Source: Cyclobacterium plantarum
Lineage (GTDB): Bacteria; Bacteroidota; Bacteroidia; Cytophagales; Cyclobacteriaceae
Assembly (NCBI RefSeq): GCF_011290685.1
Contig: NZ_JAANYN010000009.1
Span: 1 to 64,000 of the forward strand
Reading direction: 5' to 3'
DNA: 64,000 nt
Shown here: piece after piece, positions 54,336 to 63,459 of the stretch
How positions within the stretch are numbered: the stretch's first letter is position 1
How the letters are laid out: every line of letters begins with the position of its first letter
Notes under the pieces: generated by a model
What the model saw: only the letters and a program-made list of their open reading frames with translations
Told to the model about the DNA's origin: nothing
The model's database searches: none
Made by a program: the position numbers and the translations under genes

Positions 54336-56963
54336 TCAAGGCCTCACCATAAGCGTTCTGCTTGCCCTTCCCGCAGGATCAATTGCCCTGATCTTTACAG
54401 GACCATCAATCTCAATCGGGTCTTCATACAAATATGAATTTTTATCAGGCTCACTATTATCTGTAGAGTACCTGATTTCTAAGCCTGGGAAATTGGTATT
54501 GGCATGCAACTTACCATCAATTATTTTTACTCCGGGAGGGGCGATTCTATAGGCATATCCTCCGTTCCAATGAGCCAATTTAGGATATTCTCTCGCTGCA
54601 ATGGTACCGGCAAACCGATTCCAGCCTTTTTCTATTTCCCAATCCATTATTGCCAGGTCTTTTTCCTGTTCCCAATTCCGAGCTTTGGCCCAGGCACTTT
54701 CGGCAAAGCCCAGTAATTTGGGGAAAATGTAATATTCGGCCATATCTCCTCCTTTTACGGTCTCTCCCCATAGCTGGGCCTCCAGACCAATGATGTTGTC
54801 TTTTGCCTCTGGATTTATCCGAACCATGTCCTTGAAATACGCTTCCCTGTCCAATGGCTTGCCCATATTTGATTTGTAGGTGGTTTTAAACCAATCGAAT
54901 GGAGCAAAGGTCCAGGCATTTTTCGTATTGACAAATCCTGCCCAATACAATCCCGGTTCGACTGGATCATTTGAATAGGCCAGGTCAAAGTAAAAATTGG
55001 ACACATTGCAAAGCACCACCTCGTAGCCCTGATTGGCCAGTTGGTAACCCAAATCGGGGTAATCAAACATGTTGTTCCATATATAAGGTATGACCTTCCT
55101 TCCTACAAATTCCGGATTGGGCCTCAAAGTGCCTGTTTCATCCCTTTTCAATGCCATTTCCTCCCATACATGGACTTCCAGGTCGCGCTTTTCTAATCGC
55201 TTCAATAATTCACGAAAGAAAAAAGCCTGTAGGTTATCCATATCTCCTATAACAGGTAATTCTTCCAGCAACAATTCCGAATTGGGTGATTCTCCCGGAG
55301 ACTCCTCCAACAACTCCGCCACCATAGGAGATTGTGTCCAGGAGCCCACAGGAACTTCATCTCCCCCAGCATGCATTTTTTTCATTTCCAGACCAGCCTC
55401 AGCATACATCGCAGCCAATTCATCTACTACCTTTTCATAAAAGCGATAGGTAGATTCCCGCACTACGCTGACCACATTATCCTTATATGCCTGTGCGGAA
55501 AGATACTCAGATTGGTCAGCCGGGTCGATCAAGCGGTATTCTTCTGCAGCAACCTCATCCCCCGCTTCCATGAATTTCAAATACCTGGCCTCCATGGACT
55601 TGATGGCCGCACGGGCATGTCCCGGGAAATTTAACTCCGGAATGATCGTAATGTGCCGGTCCCTGGCGTATTTGAGGATGTCTATAAACTCCTCACGGGT
55701 ATAAAATCCGCTGCCATGACTGCCTTCGCTGTAAGCTTCCGGACCGGACCCATATCCCGGATGCAGGGCTGCCGCATCCATTCCAGCTACATGCTGCCGC
55801 TGTGCGCCCACTGCTGTCAATTCGGGTAAACCTGGAATTTCTACCCGCCAACCCTCATCTTCAGAGGTATAAAACAGGAAGTGGTTCAATTTGTAATGGG
55901 CCATCATATCCAATGCCTTTTTGATGGTTCCCTTTGTTTGAAAATTCCTGGCGACATCCACATGTAAACTTCTGAATCCAAACCGTGGAACGTCCTCAAT
56001 ATAAACGAAAGGCAGTTCCACAGCTGATGTGTCACTCAGGTAAACCTCTGGCCCCATCAGTGCCAGCAGGCTTTGCACACCGTAAAAGACCCCTGCGGCA
56101 TCTCCTCCGGTAATAGAAATGCCCTCTCCCTCAATCTCCAGTCGGTAGGCTTCTTTTTGTTTGCCATCCACCCTGATATCAGACAGGCTAAGGTAAATGG
56201 CCGCATTTGCCCCATTTGCCGCGTTACTACCAAGATTTACTCCTGTAAGACTTTCCAGTTTTTCATTCAGGTAGCCTGCTTCATTTTCAAGTCCCTCCTG
56301 ATAGGCAATGGTCATTCCGGTTTCTATTTTAAATATCCCATCCCTTTTTTCCAACCGGTAAGGGGAAGGGATTATGGGTAAGAGTTCCGACGAAATGAGG
56401 GCTTCCCTCTTATCATTGGCTTCAAATTGGCTGGCCGGGCTGTAGGGAATTTCCTCATCCATGGCACCCCGGAGCAACTGTTCTTTTCTTTCAAAAGGTC
56501 TTACCTTCCAATTGCTCACAGGGATGGTAGCCAGCTCCTGATCCTCCTGGCTATAAAATACCATGTATAAACCCATTGGTGCATCGGTCTCTTTGATGAC
56601 ACCTTCAATTCCCGTGTAGGTGATTTCCAGTTGTTCCCCGGCACCCAGATAAAAACCATCCCTTGGACTAAGTTTATACCAATCTCCATTGATGTGCGTA
56701 ATATCTGCCTGGGTACTACTTACAATCCTTCTTGGAGACATGTTGAAAAACAGGGCCCAACCCTCATCTCTCAAAGCATCTCCCCCTTTATTTTCCATGA
56801 TAAAGCGTGCTTCAAACTGCCCTTCCTCCCCAACAAAGTTACTGACCAACTCCCATTCCAAATGAAGCTGCTCTACCCTATTTAGCCAGGAAGTCTCTTG
56901 CTGGCAGCTGTTAAAAAAAATAATAATGGAGAGAAACAGAAAGTAAGTATTCCTTTTATTCAT
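54336..56963 (-). CDS. Beta-N-acetylhexosaminidase, GH20, chitobiase-type lipoprotein
   Basis: An 875-residue exported lipoprotein (NSC, Cys20). Residues about 30-155 form the chitobiase-type carbohydrate-binding domain, 195-322 the GH20b domain and 325-770 the GH20 TIM barrel: VDVARNFQTKGTIKKALDMM, FYTSEDEGWRVEIPGLPEL, IIPELNFPGHARA and the catalytic pair Asp535-Glu536 in HAGGDEVPVGSW. A chitobiase-type C-terminal domain (about 790-875, IRYSTDNSEPD) ends the protein. It removes terminal GlcNAc or GalNAc from glycans outside the cytoplasm. Divergent from the NagX-like gene across a 78-bp gap. Confidence 0.93.
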   Translation of the reverse strand: MNKRNTYFLFLSIIIFFNSCQQETSWLNRVEQLHLEWELVSNFVGEEGQFEARFIMENKGGDALRDEGWALFFNMSPRRIVSSTQADITHINGDWYKLSPRDGFYLGAGEQLEITYTGIEGVIKETDAPMGLYMVFYSQEDQELATIPVSNWKVRPFERKEQLLRGAMDEEIPYSPASQFEANDKREALISSELLPIIPSPYRLEKRDGIFKIETGMTIAYQEGLENEAGYLNEKLESLTGVNLGSNAANGANAAIYLSLSDIRVDGKQKEAYRLEIEGEGISITGGDAAGVFYGVQSLLALMGPEVYLSDTSAVELPFVYIEDVPRFGFRSLHVDVARNFQTKGTIKKALDMMAHYKLNHFLFYTSEDEGWRVEIPGLPELTAVGAQRQHVAGMDAAALHPGYGSGPEAYSEGSHGSGFYTREEFIDILKYARDRHITIIPELNFPGHARAAIKSMEARYLKFMEAGDEVAAEEYRLIDPADQSEYLSAQAYKDNVVSVVRESTYRFYEKVVDELAAMYAEAGLEMKKMHAGGDEVPVGSWTQSPMVAELLEESPGESPNSELLLEELPVIGDMDNLQAFFFRELLKRLEKRDLEVHVWEEMALKRDETGTLRPNPEFVGRKVIPYIWNNMFDYPDLGYQLANQGYEVVLCNVSNFYFDLAYSNDPVEPGLYWAGFVNTKNAWTFAPFDWFKTTYKSNMGKPLDREAYFKDMVRINPEAKDNIIGLEAQLWGETVKGGDMAEYYIFPKLLGFAESAWAKARNWEQEKDLAIMDWEIEKGWNRFAGTIAAREYPKLAHWNGGYAYRIAPPGVKIIDGKLHANTNFPGLEIRYSTDNSEPDKNSYLYEDPIEIDGPVKIRAIDPAGRASRTLMVRP

Positions 56964-57041
56964 AATTCAAAAGATTTAAATAGCCTTATTATTACCCCTG
57001 AAGGTATTAAATTGACTATTAAAAACACATAATTTTATTCT

Positions 57042-58139
57042 ATGAAGCCTACGATTTCCCGATTGATATCCCTGGATGCCTTAAGAGGGTTTACCATTGC
57101 AGCCATGATCCTGGTTAATTATCCCGGGTCCTGGAGCCATGTATACCCCCCACTCCTCCATGCCTCCTGGAATGGTCTTACCATGACGGATTTCATCTAT
57201 CCCTTTTTTCTTTTTATTGTCGGTGTCTCTATTGCCTTTGCCTACACCAAAAGACTTCAAGGGGGTTTTCCCAAGAATGAAATGTATAAAAAAATACTGG
57301 TTCGATCCCTGAAAATTTTCCTTGTAGGTGTATTTCTTAACCTCATCCCTGATTTTGATTTTTCTGACATGCGTATTGCCGGGGTATTGCAGCGTATTGC
57401 TGTGGTGTTTTTGGTTTGTGCCTTTCTTTTCCTGAACACAGACTGGAAAAAGCAAGCCTACCTGGCGGGCAGCTTATTGTTCTTTTACTGGCTTGCCATG
57501 ACCTTAATTCCCACTCCGGACGAGGGAGTAGTCATGCTTGAACCCGGCAGAAATCTGGCAGCCTGGATAGATCGCATCCTCCTGCCCGGAAAAATGTGGG
57601 AGGGCACCTGGGATCCTGAAGGTCTATTCAGCACCATCCCTGCGATCGTTACCGGCATTCTAGGCTTGTTGGCAGGGAAAATACTTCTTGAGGGAAATAA
57701 CGGAAATCTAAAAGCCAACTACCTGATGGCCACAGGCGTTCCTTTGGTATTGCTGGGTTTACTCTGGGCGCAGGTTTTTCCTATCAATAAACATCTCTGG
57801 ACCAGCTCCTTTACCCTGATTACCGGTGGGACAGCATTTATTGCATTGGGGGCCTGCTATTTTCTGGTAGACATTCTGGGCAAACAAAAGGGCACCAGCG
57901 TGGGTATCATCTTTGGAGCTAATGCCATTACTGTCTACGTACTGGCCGATGTGCTGTCATTGGTATTTTATTATATAGAATTTGGGGGACAGTCTCTGAA
58001 CACCCACTTTATGAACGGAATAACTGCCATAGGCATCTCCTCCAAACTGGCCAGCCTCCTTTATGCCCTTTTATTTGTAGGCATTAATTTTATACCTGCC
58101 TATTGGCTGTACAAACGAAAAATATTCATCAAACTTTGA
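57042..58139 (+). CDS. NagX/HGSNAT-type membrane acetyltransferase (DUF5009-like)
   Basis: A 365-residue polytopic membrane protein with about ten predicted helices. It starts SLDALRGFTIAAMILVN, the signature of heparan-alpha-glucosaminide N-acetyltransferase relatives, followed by HASWNGLTMTDFIYPFF with the conserved His40. The family transfers acetyl groups across a membrane or occurs next to amino-sugar catabolic genes (nagX). Divergent from the GH20 gene and 4 bp from the following gene, which suggests shared expression. A role in amino-sugar uptake is plausible. Confidence 0.85.
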   Translation: MKPTISRLISLDALRGFTIAAMILVNYPGSWSHVYPPLLHASWNGLTMTDFIYPFFLFIVGVSIAFAYTKRLQGGFPKNEMYKKILVRSLKIFLVGVFLNLIPDFDFSDMRIAGVLQRIAVVFLVCAFLFLNTDWKKQAYLAGSLLFFYWLAMTLIPTPDEGVVMLEPGRNLAAWIDRILLPGKMWEGTWDPEGLFSTIPAIVTGILGLLAGKILLEGNNGNLKANYLMATGVPLVLLGLLWAQVFPINKHLWTSSFTLITGGTAFIALGACYFLVDILGKQKGTSVGIIFGANAITVYVLADVLSLVFYYIEFGGQSLNTHFMNGITAIGISSKLASLLYALLFVGINFIPAYWLYKRKIFIKL

Positions 58140-58143
58140 ATTC

Positions 58144-60003
58144 ATGTTTACTCTCCGCCTTCCAGCAACCTTTCTAATAGCTATCATTTACTGCTCTTCC
58201 CTGAGTGTATTGGCGCAAACAGGCAGTCAGCACGAGCCGGTAAGGTATATCGGGGGAAACAGCATTGATCCTGACCGGCACGAAGGCCGGTTGCGGTATG
58301 CCATTGGGGTGGAAAGCAGGCAAACCTTACGCGTAAACAGGTCCCATCCGGAACTCGCCGATGGTCATGGCTGGACCTATAACCATGCCTCCAACCTGGC
58401 CTACTGGGAGGGGAAATTTTACCAGCAGTACCTGAGCAACCCTGTAGATGAACACATTGCACCGGGTCAGACTTTGATGATCACATCAGAAGACGGCAGG
58501 CGCTGGTCAGCTCCAAAGCTACTATTTCCTCCCTATCCGGCACCGGAAGGAACAAAAATACCGGAAGGTTACGATGGATATATGATGCACCAGCGGATGG
58601 GCTTTTATACCAGTAAAAACGGAAAGTTACTTACCCTGGCTTTTTACGGACATACAGAGGATCCTTTTGAGGAGGGGGGTATCGGCCGGGTAGTCAGAGA
58701 AGTTAGAAAAGATGGCAGTTTAGGCCCCATTTATTTTATCCGGTACAGCAGCCATACCGATTGGGATGAAAGCAACACTGCTTTCCCTTTTTACCAATCC
58801 TCTCCCGACAGTGGGTTCATTGAGGCTTGCGAGGAATTGCTGGCCAACACCCTCATCACACTTCAGTGGAGGGATGAAGACAATGGCTTGGATGGCTTCT
58901 ATAACGGAGAAAGGAAGGGGTCGGCTTTCTCATTCTTTACCAGAAAAGATGGTAAAACCGTCGGATTGTGGAAACGCTCCATGACCGCGCTATCAGATGA
59001 GGGAGGCGAGAACTTTACCACCGCCGTAAAAGTGCCTACCCTTACCATGGCTGGCGGCAAAGTCTGGGGTCAGCAAACCCGGGATGGCCGCTTTGCCATG
59101 GTATATAATCCCATAGATATTGACGAATACCGCTATCCACTGATTGTCATCAGTTCAGACGATGGTATCATTTTTGACGATATGGTGCTGGTACAGGGAG
59201 AAGTCCCGCCCAGAAGATTCTATGGCAGGTGGAAGGATTTCGGACCTTGCTATGTGCGGGGAATTGTTCCGGGAAACGGCGTGCCAGCCGGAGAAGACAT
59301 GTGGCTTACCTACAGCATGAATAAGGAAGACATGTGGGTCAGCCGTGTCCCCAGCCCTATCCGCCATACCTTCCATGGTCCGGTGGATGACGATTTTGAC
59401 CAATTGAAAGAATTCGGCGCAGTACCCGATTGGAACATTTATGCTCCATTATGGGCTCCGGTAAACCTTGTAAATGATCCTGTAGGTTCTGGCCTGTCGC
59501 TTGAGCTGAAAGATGAGGACCCCTACGATTATGCCCGGGCCATAAGGGTTTTTAAAGAGTCTAAAGAAGTCAATGTAGAATGGACAGTAATGGTCGCTCC
59601 GGAAAATGCAGGATTGCTGGAAATGGATGTAGTGGACCAATATGGCAACCGGCCCATCCGAATTAAAATCAGCCCTGAAAATCAATTAACCTATATGGCA
59701 GGCCACATTGAAAAAAATATGCGAGAAATAAAAGCCGGTGCCTGGCAAACCTTCAGGCTTGAAATCGATGCTCAGCCCTTTGGTTCTTATAATTTGTACC
59801 GGAACGGGCAGTTGGTAGCTGAAAAAATCCCGCTGACCGAGGCAGTCAAATCGGTGGAAAGGATTTCCTTTCGGACTGGTCCTTACCGAAACCTTCCGAA
59901 CCGAAAAACTCCCAATGAAAATCCTGTTCCTCCATTGCCAGGGGCAGATGAAAAGGAGGCGTTGGGATTGTTTTATATTGACAATGTGAAAGTTTCAAAT
60001 TAA
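58144..60003 (+). CDS. Secreted sialidase-fold protein with C-terminal jelly-roll
   Basis: A 619-residue exported protein (signal MFTLRLPATFLIAIIYCSS, ending VLAQ). The N-terminal 420 residues look like a propeller: NHASNLAYWEGKFYQQYLSN, TSEDGRRWSAPKLL, YTSKNGKLLTLAFYG, MVYNPIDIDEYRYPLIVISS. Residues about 440-619 form a concanavalin-like domain (VNVEWTVMVAPENAGLLEMD, WQTFRLEIDAQPFG). It follows the NagX-like gene by 4 bp and is probably co-transcribed. No active-site residues can be assigned; it likely processes or binds the same glycan as the GH20 enzyme. Confidence 0.7.
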   Translation: MFTLRLPATFLIAIIYCSSLSVLAQTGSQHEPVRYIGGNSIDPDRHEGRLRYAIGVESRQTLRVNRSHPELADGHGWTYNHASNLAYWEGKFYQQYLSNPVDEHIAPGQTLMITSEDGRRWSAPKLLFPPYPAPEGTKIPEGYDGYMMHQRMGFYTSKNGKLLTLAFYGHTEDPFEEGGIGRVVREVRKDGSLGPIYFIRYSSHTDWDESNTAFPFYQSSPDSGFIEACEELLANTLITLQWRDEDNGLDGFYNGERKGSAFSFFTRKDGKTVGLWKRSMTALSDEGGENFTTAVKVPTLTMAGGKVWGQQTRDGRFAMVYNPIDIDEYRYPLIVISSDDGIIFDDMVLVQGEVPPRRFYGRWKDFGPCYVRGIVPGNGVPAGEDMWLTYSMNKEDMWVSRVPSPIRHTFHGPVDDDFDQLKEFGAVPDWNIYAPLWAPVNLVNDPVGSGLSLELKDEDPYDYARAIRVFKESKEVNVEWTVMVAPENAGLLEMDVVDQYGNRPIRIKISPENQLTYMAGHIEKNMREIKAGAWQTFRLEIDAQPFGSYNLYRNGQLVAEKIPLTEAVKSVERISFRTGPYRNLPNRKTPNENPVPPLPGADEKEALGLFYIDNVKVSN

Positions 60004-60020
60004 CCTTCCCAAGAAGGGAA

Positions 60021-60710
60021 TCAGTGCTTCAGTGGAAAGGATTGCAAGGTTTTGACCATTTCATTCCGCTGATACCAGTCGTTAAAAACAAATTCTACCT
60101 GATCAAACACCTGTTCTCCAAAAAAACAATCCTTAAATTGCTCCAGAATGTCTAAAATCTTTTCCGGTTGATTTACTTTTTGCCGAAACCGGATCACCGT
60201 ACTGTGCGCCGTGATCAATTTATATCTTTTATCCAAAGATTGCTCTAAATGAGTAGTTGCAAAAGCTGCCCGCAGGTTTTCCCTGCAATGTTCCAGTTCA
60301 CTGTTGACCGGAAAACCTCGAATCAGTAGACAGGAAGGGGAAGCCATCACTCCTTCAAACCTGATTTGCATTTTCCTGACAGGTTTCAGGGCCTTGCGGA
60401 TAAGTGAAATGTAACCAGACAGGTCCAGGGATTCCTTGTTAAATCCAGGGTAACAGGAAATTATCGGCATGATGGTCACATGGATATCAGCGGGGGGATA
60501 GAAATATTGATCCGGATCCGTGGTTTTCACTGCCGTTATAAACCTGCCAAAGCTTGCTTTTAGTTCTTCATCAGGCCGTAGCAACAGGGTCAAGCCCCTC
60601 CTGTTATCCTTTGGATCCTCCAAGGCGGTGTCATAAGAAAACCCCTCCCGTGCTATATGTTTTAGGGCTTCTTCATGAAGTTGACTGTAATGGGACTGAA
60701 GTGCCGTCAA
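60021..60710 (-). CDS. 2H phosphoesterase/2'-5' RNA ligase-like protein
   Basis: A 229-residue cytosolic protein with the two HxT/S motifs of the 2H superfamily: HVTI (His77) and HSTV (His169). The only good start is TTG at 60710, overlapping the upstream stop by 4 nt (TTGA); no ATG lies before residue 80. Family members act on cyclic phosphates of RNA or nucleotides, and the true substrate here is unknown. Convergent with the gene ending at 60003. Confidence 0.78.
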   Translation of the reverse strand: MTALQSHYSQLHEEALKHIAREGFSYDTALEDPKDNRRGLTLLLRPDEELKASFGRFITAVKTTDPDQYFYPPADIHVTIMPIISCYPGFNKESLDLSGYISLIRKALKPVRKMQIRFEGVMASPSCLLIRGFPVNSELEHCRENLRAAFATTHLEQSLDKRYKLITAHSTVIRFRQKVNQPEKILDILEQFKDCFFGEQVFDQVEFVFNDWYQRNEMVKTLQSFPLKH

Positions 60711-61780
60711 TCCTCTTCCCCGTCAAACTTTCTGAAAACCAGCTGTAGCAATTCCTGCACTTCCTCAGATTGCACATCCCAGTTAAGCGTATGCACGAAA
60801 CTCTGGTTCAGCAAATTCACTGCATCAAAAAAACTATCTGCTGCATTGAGTTCATCCATGGTCTGATCCAGCAAATCCTGATTGCCCTGAAAAAGTCTTT
60901 TCGTAAACATGATGCGTTGATTGATGCCCATTCCTTCTCTCAGGTGACCTATACTTCCTTTCATATAGGTGTACTCTTCTGCTTCAAATTTTGCCCATGC
61001 CAGGGCCGGGTCAATCTCGGTAAGGCCATCATTCATGGGCTCATCCGACCCTTCCTTGGAAATCGATTCATCTTCAGGTTGTTCATCTTCCGCGGAATTA
61101 TCTTCCACATCGGATATTGATTCCTGTGTATCTTCTTCCCAGGGAGCTACAGTTTTTTGCGTCCAAAATTGTTCCCAATCAATCGGCATCTGCTCATCCA
61201 GGGGTTTAAGCAGGTTTTCGGCCGATGCTAGCGTTGACCGATTGTTTTCAAAGGCATCTTCCAATTCCTGAACCCATCCCGAGCCTTCCCGGTGATCTTC
61301 CAAAGAAGCCGCTACTGGTCGCCAGACGTTTACATGCCATTTGATGTATTTTTCCAGGTCCTTGAAATAACCGGGCGGCTTGGCTGCTTCGCCTGCCCAC
61401 TCCTGCTTAAAATAACTTACCGGATCTGCTCCCAATTGCAAGGTCAGTTTTACTGCTTTACTCAGCAGAGGTTCAAAATCTGCCTTTTGGATTTTGATGG
61501 CCCTGGACAATGCATTCATGAATTGAGTCAAGGCCTCCCCTACGTTGTGGTCCCTGAAATCAAAATAAGGATTTTGGGCCATGGCCTCTAACTGCTGCTG
61601 CCAGTTATCAAAAAGTATTTTGATCAGCATCAGATTCAATTGCCTGGATTGTGTGAGCTGAATGATTTCCTGACCACTCATGTATTGCTTGTGGGTAAAA
61701 TATTCCTCACATAATTTTTTGGAAAAGTCTTCCGAATACCCCTCTGCGTATGCTTGATTTAAAATCCTATGAATTGCCAT
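60707..61780 (-). CDS. Uncharacterised acidic protein
   Basis: A 357-residue protein read from ATG 61780 (MAIHRILNQAYAEGYSEDF); longer readings begin with a TTG at 61873 and a nonsensical hydrophobic lead. I do not recognise a domain. The N-terminal 200 residues look helical; residues about 218-250 are a low-complexity acidic stretch (SISDVEDNSAEDEQPEDES); the C-terminal 90 residues are helical again (SIGHLREGMGINQRIMFTKR, LFQGNQDLLDQTMDELNAAD), resembling Bacteroidota proteins of unknown function. It is divergent from tdk and co-transcribed with the 2H phosphoesterase. Confidence 0.75.
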   Translation of the reverse strand: MAIHRILNQAYAEGYSEDFSKKLCEEYFTHKQYMSGQEIIQLTQSRQLNLMLIKILFDNWQQQLEAMAQNPYFDFRDHNVGEALTQFMNALSRAIKIQKADFEPLLSKAVKLTLQLGADPVSYFKQEWAGEAAKPPGYFKDLEKYIKWHVNVWRPVAASLEDHREGSGWVQELEDAFENNRSTLASAENLLKPLDEQMPIDWEQFWTQKTVAPWEEDTQESISDVEDNSAEDEQPEDESISKEGSDEPMNDGLTEIDPALAWAKFEAEEYTYMKGSIGHLREGMGINQRIMFTKRLFQGNQDLLDQTMDELNAADSFFDAVNLLNQSFVHTLNWDVQSEEVQELLQLVFRKFDGEED

Positions 61781-62003
61781 CTGACTTGTTTTTTCCGTTA
61801 AAAGTAAAAGTAAAGTTAGGCATTTTATCCTTAATGTAAACGGGGTTTCCTGTTCGGATACCCTTAATCCCAACCCTTAATTTTCATAAATAAGAAGAAA
61901 ACCCTTAATTTCGTGAAATGAAGGCCGGAAAATGAATGATGGTCTCAATCCTTTTTTTTAGAAGGTGAAATGAATGGCCTCACTATGATCGTTTAACAAA
62001 AAA

Positions 62004-62588
62004 ATGTTTTTAGAACCTCCAATAGGAAACCAAAATTATTCCGGCAAAAAAGGCCAGATAGAAGTTATTTGTGGTTCTATGTTTTCCGGAAAAACAGAGG
62101 AGCTGATCAGGAGATTAAACCGCGCTATCATTGCACGCCAAAAGGTGGAAATTTTTAAACCCTCGGTAGACAAAAGATATGATGAAAAAAATGTGGTATC
62201 TCACAATGAAAGTATCATCCGTTCCACTCCGGTTCAGTTTGCGAATGACATTCTTTTATTGGCAGACAATTGCGATGTGGTGGGCATTGATGAGGTCCAG
62301 TTTTTTGACGAACAGATTATTCAGGTGGCAGAAAAGCTGGCCCGTTCTGGTGTCAGGGTAATTTTGGCAGGACTGGACATGGACTTCGAAGGCAAGCCTT
62401 TTGAACCCATGCCACAACTTCTGGCCATTGCGGAATATGTAACCAAGGTACATGCCATCTGCATGAAATGTGGAGACCTCGCCTCCTTCAGTTACCGACT
62501 GACAGCTGAAAAGTCGAAGGTGGTACTGGGAGAAAAAGAAAGCTATGAAGCCAGATGCAGGCGGTGTTTCTATGATGACCAGGCATAA
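62004..62588 (+). CDS. tdk: Thymidine kinase
   Basis: A 194-residue cytosolic type II thymidine kinase, which phosphorylates thymidine to dTMP. Walker A GSMFSGKT (residues 24-31), GIDEVQFF (the catalytic Asp/Glu region), and the zinc cysteines in CMKCGD and CRRC. Length is normal for the family. Housekeeping gene 12 bp upstream of recO. Divergent promoter region 61781-62003. Confidence 0.95.
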   Translation: MFLEPPIGNQNYSGKKGQIEVICGSMFSGKTEELIRRLNRAIIARQKVEIFKPSVDKRYDEKNVVSHNESIIRSTPVQFANDILLLADNCDVVGIDEVQFFDEQIIQVAEKLARSGVRVILAGLDMDFEGKPFEPMPQLLAIAEYVTKVHAICMKCGDLASFSYRLTAEKSKVVLGEKESYEARCRRCFYDDQA

Positions 62589-62600
62589 AAAAGGGAATAC

Positions 62601-63287
62601 ATGCTTAAAAAAACCGCAGGCATAGTTATCAATTATACCAAATTCAGGGAAACCTCTATTATCACCAAGATTTTTACCCGTGACCTGGGGCTTAAGACTT
62701 ACCTGATAAATGGTGTAAGAAGCAATAAATCCAAAACCAAAATGGCCCATTTCCAACCATTGACCTTGTTGGATCTGGTGGTATATGAAAAAGAAAACGC
62801 CAATATCAACAGGCTTTCAGAAGTAAAACTCGCCAGGGCTTTTCACCGGATTCCATTTGATTTTTACCGATCTGGAATAAGTATGTTTATGGGAGAGGTT
62901 CTGGGAAAGATCATTTTTGACAATTACCAGAACGAGCAGTTTTTTGATTTCCTGTTTGAGGAAATTTCGGCCTTGGACAGTGAAAATTTTCAGCCAGGCT
63001 TGTTTATCTTACTTTTCTTGATGAAAACTTCCCGGTTCCTGGGCTTTGAACCCAGCGATGCAGCTGACTTCTATCTACAGCTGCCCCTGAACCAGACCGG
63101 AAAGGCCTATGAAGACAAAAAAAACTACCTGGACCGGCTCATGCTTTCAACTGCAGATACCTTACCAACTATTCCCGGAAAAATAAAAAGTACGCTGATG
63201 GATGACTGGCTCCTTTTTTACAAAATACATATGGAAGGTTTCGGCGAGGTCAAATCCCTGGCTGTATTAAGGACCATGACAGGCTAA
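62601..63287 (+). CDS. recO: DNA repair protein RecO
   Basis: A 228-residue protein with the N-terminal OB-fold of RecO (KTAGIVINYTKFRETSIITK, FTRDLGLKTYLINGVR), followed by a helical domain. It helps RecR and RecF load RecA on SSB-coated DNA. Slightly shorter than E. coli RecO (242). It starts 12 bp after tdk, so probably in one transcript. Confidence 0.92.
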   Translation: MLKKTAGIVINYTKFRETSIITKIFTRDLGLKTYLINGVRSNKSKTKMAHFQPLTLLDLVVYEKENANINRLSEVKLARAFHRIPFDFYRSGISMFMGEVLGKIIFDNYQNEQFFDFLFEEISALDSENFQPGLFILLFLMKTSRFLGFEPSDAADFYLQLPLNQTGKAYEDKKNYLDRLMLSTADTLPTIPGKIKSTLMDDWLLFYKIHMEGFGEVKSLAVLRTMTG

Positions 63288-63459
63288 CTGCCTGTTGCAT
63301 TTTCTCTGCCTTTTATTTTGGCAAGGTTTCACTGGGCCAGGATTCTTAAAAAAACCAGCCCATTATCCTCAGGGCAATTTTTAGGCAATCGGCTTTTAAA
63401 ATTTTGATGGTATTTAAATTTATCCTAAAAAAAATTACCTTGCAGCAAATTACCAGTCA

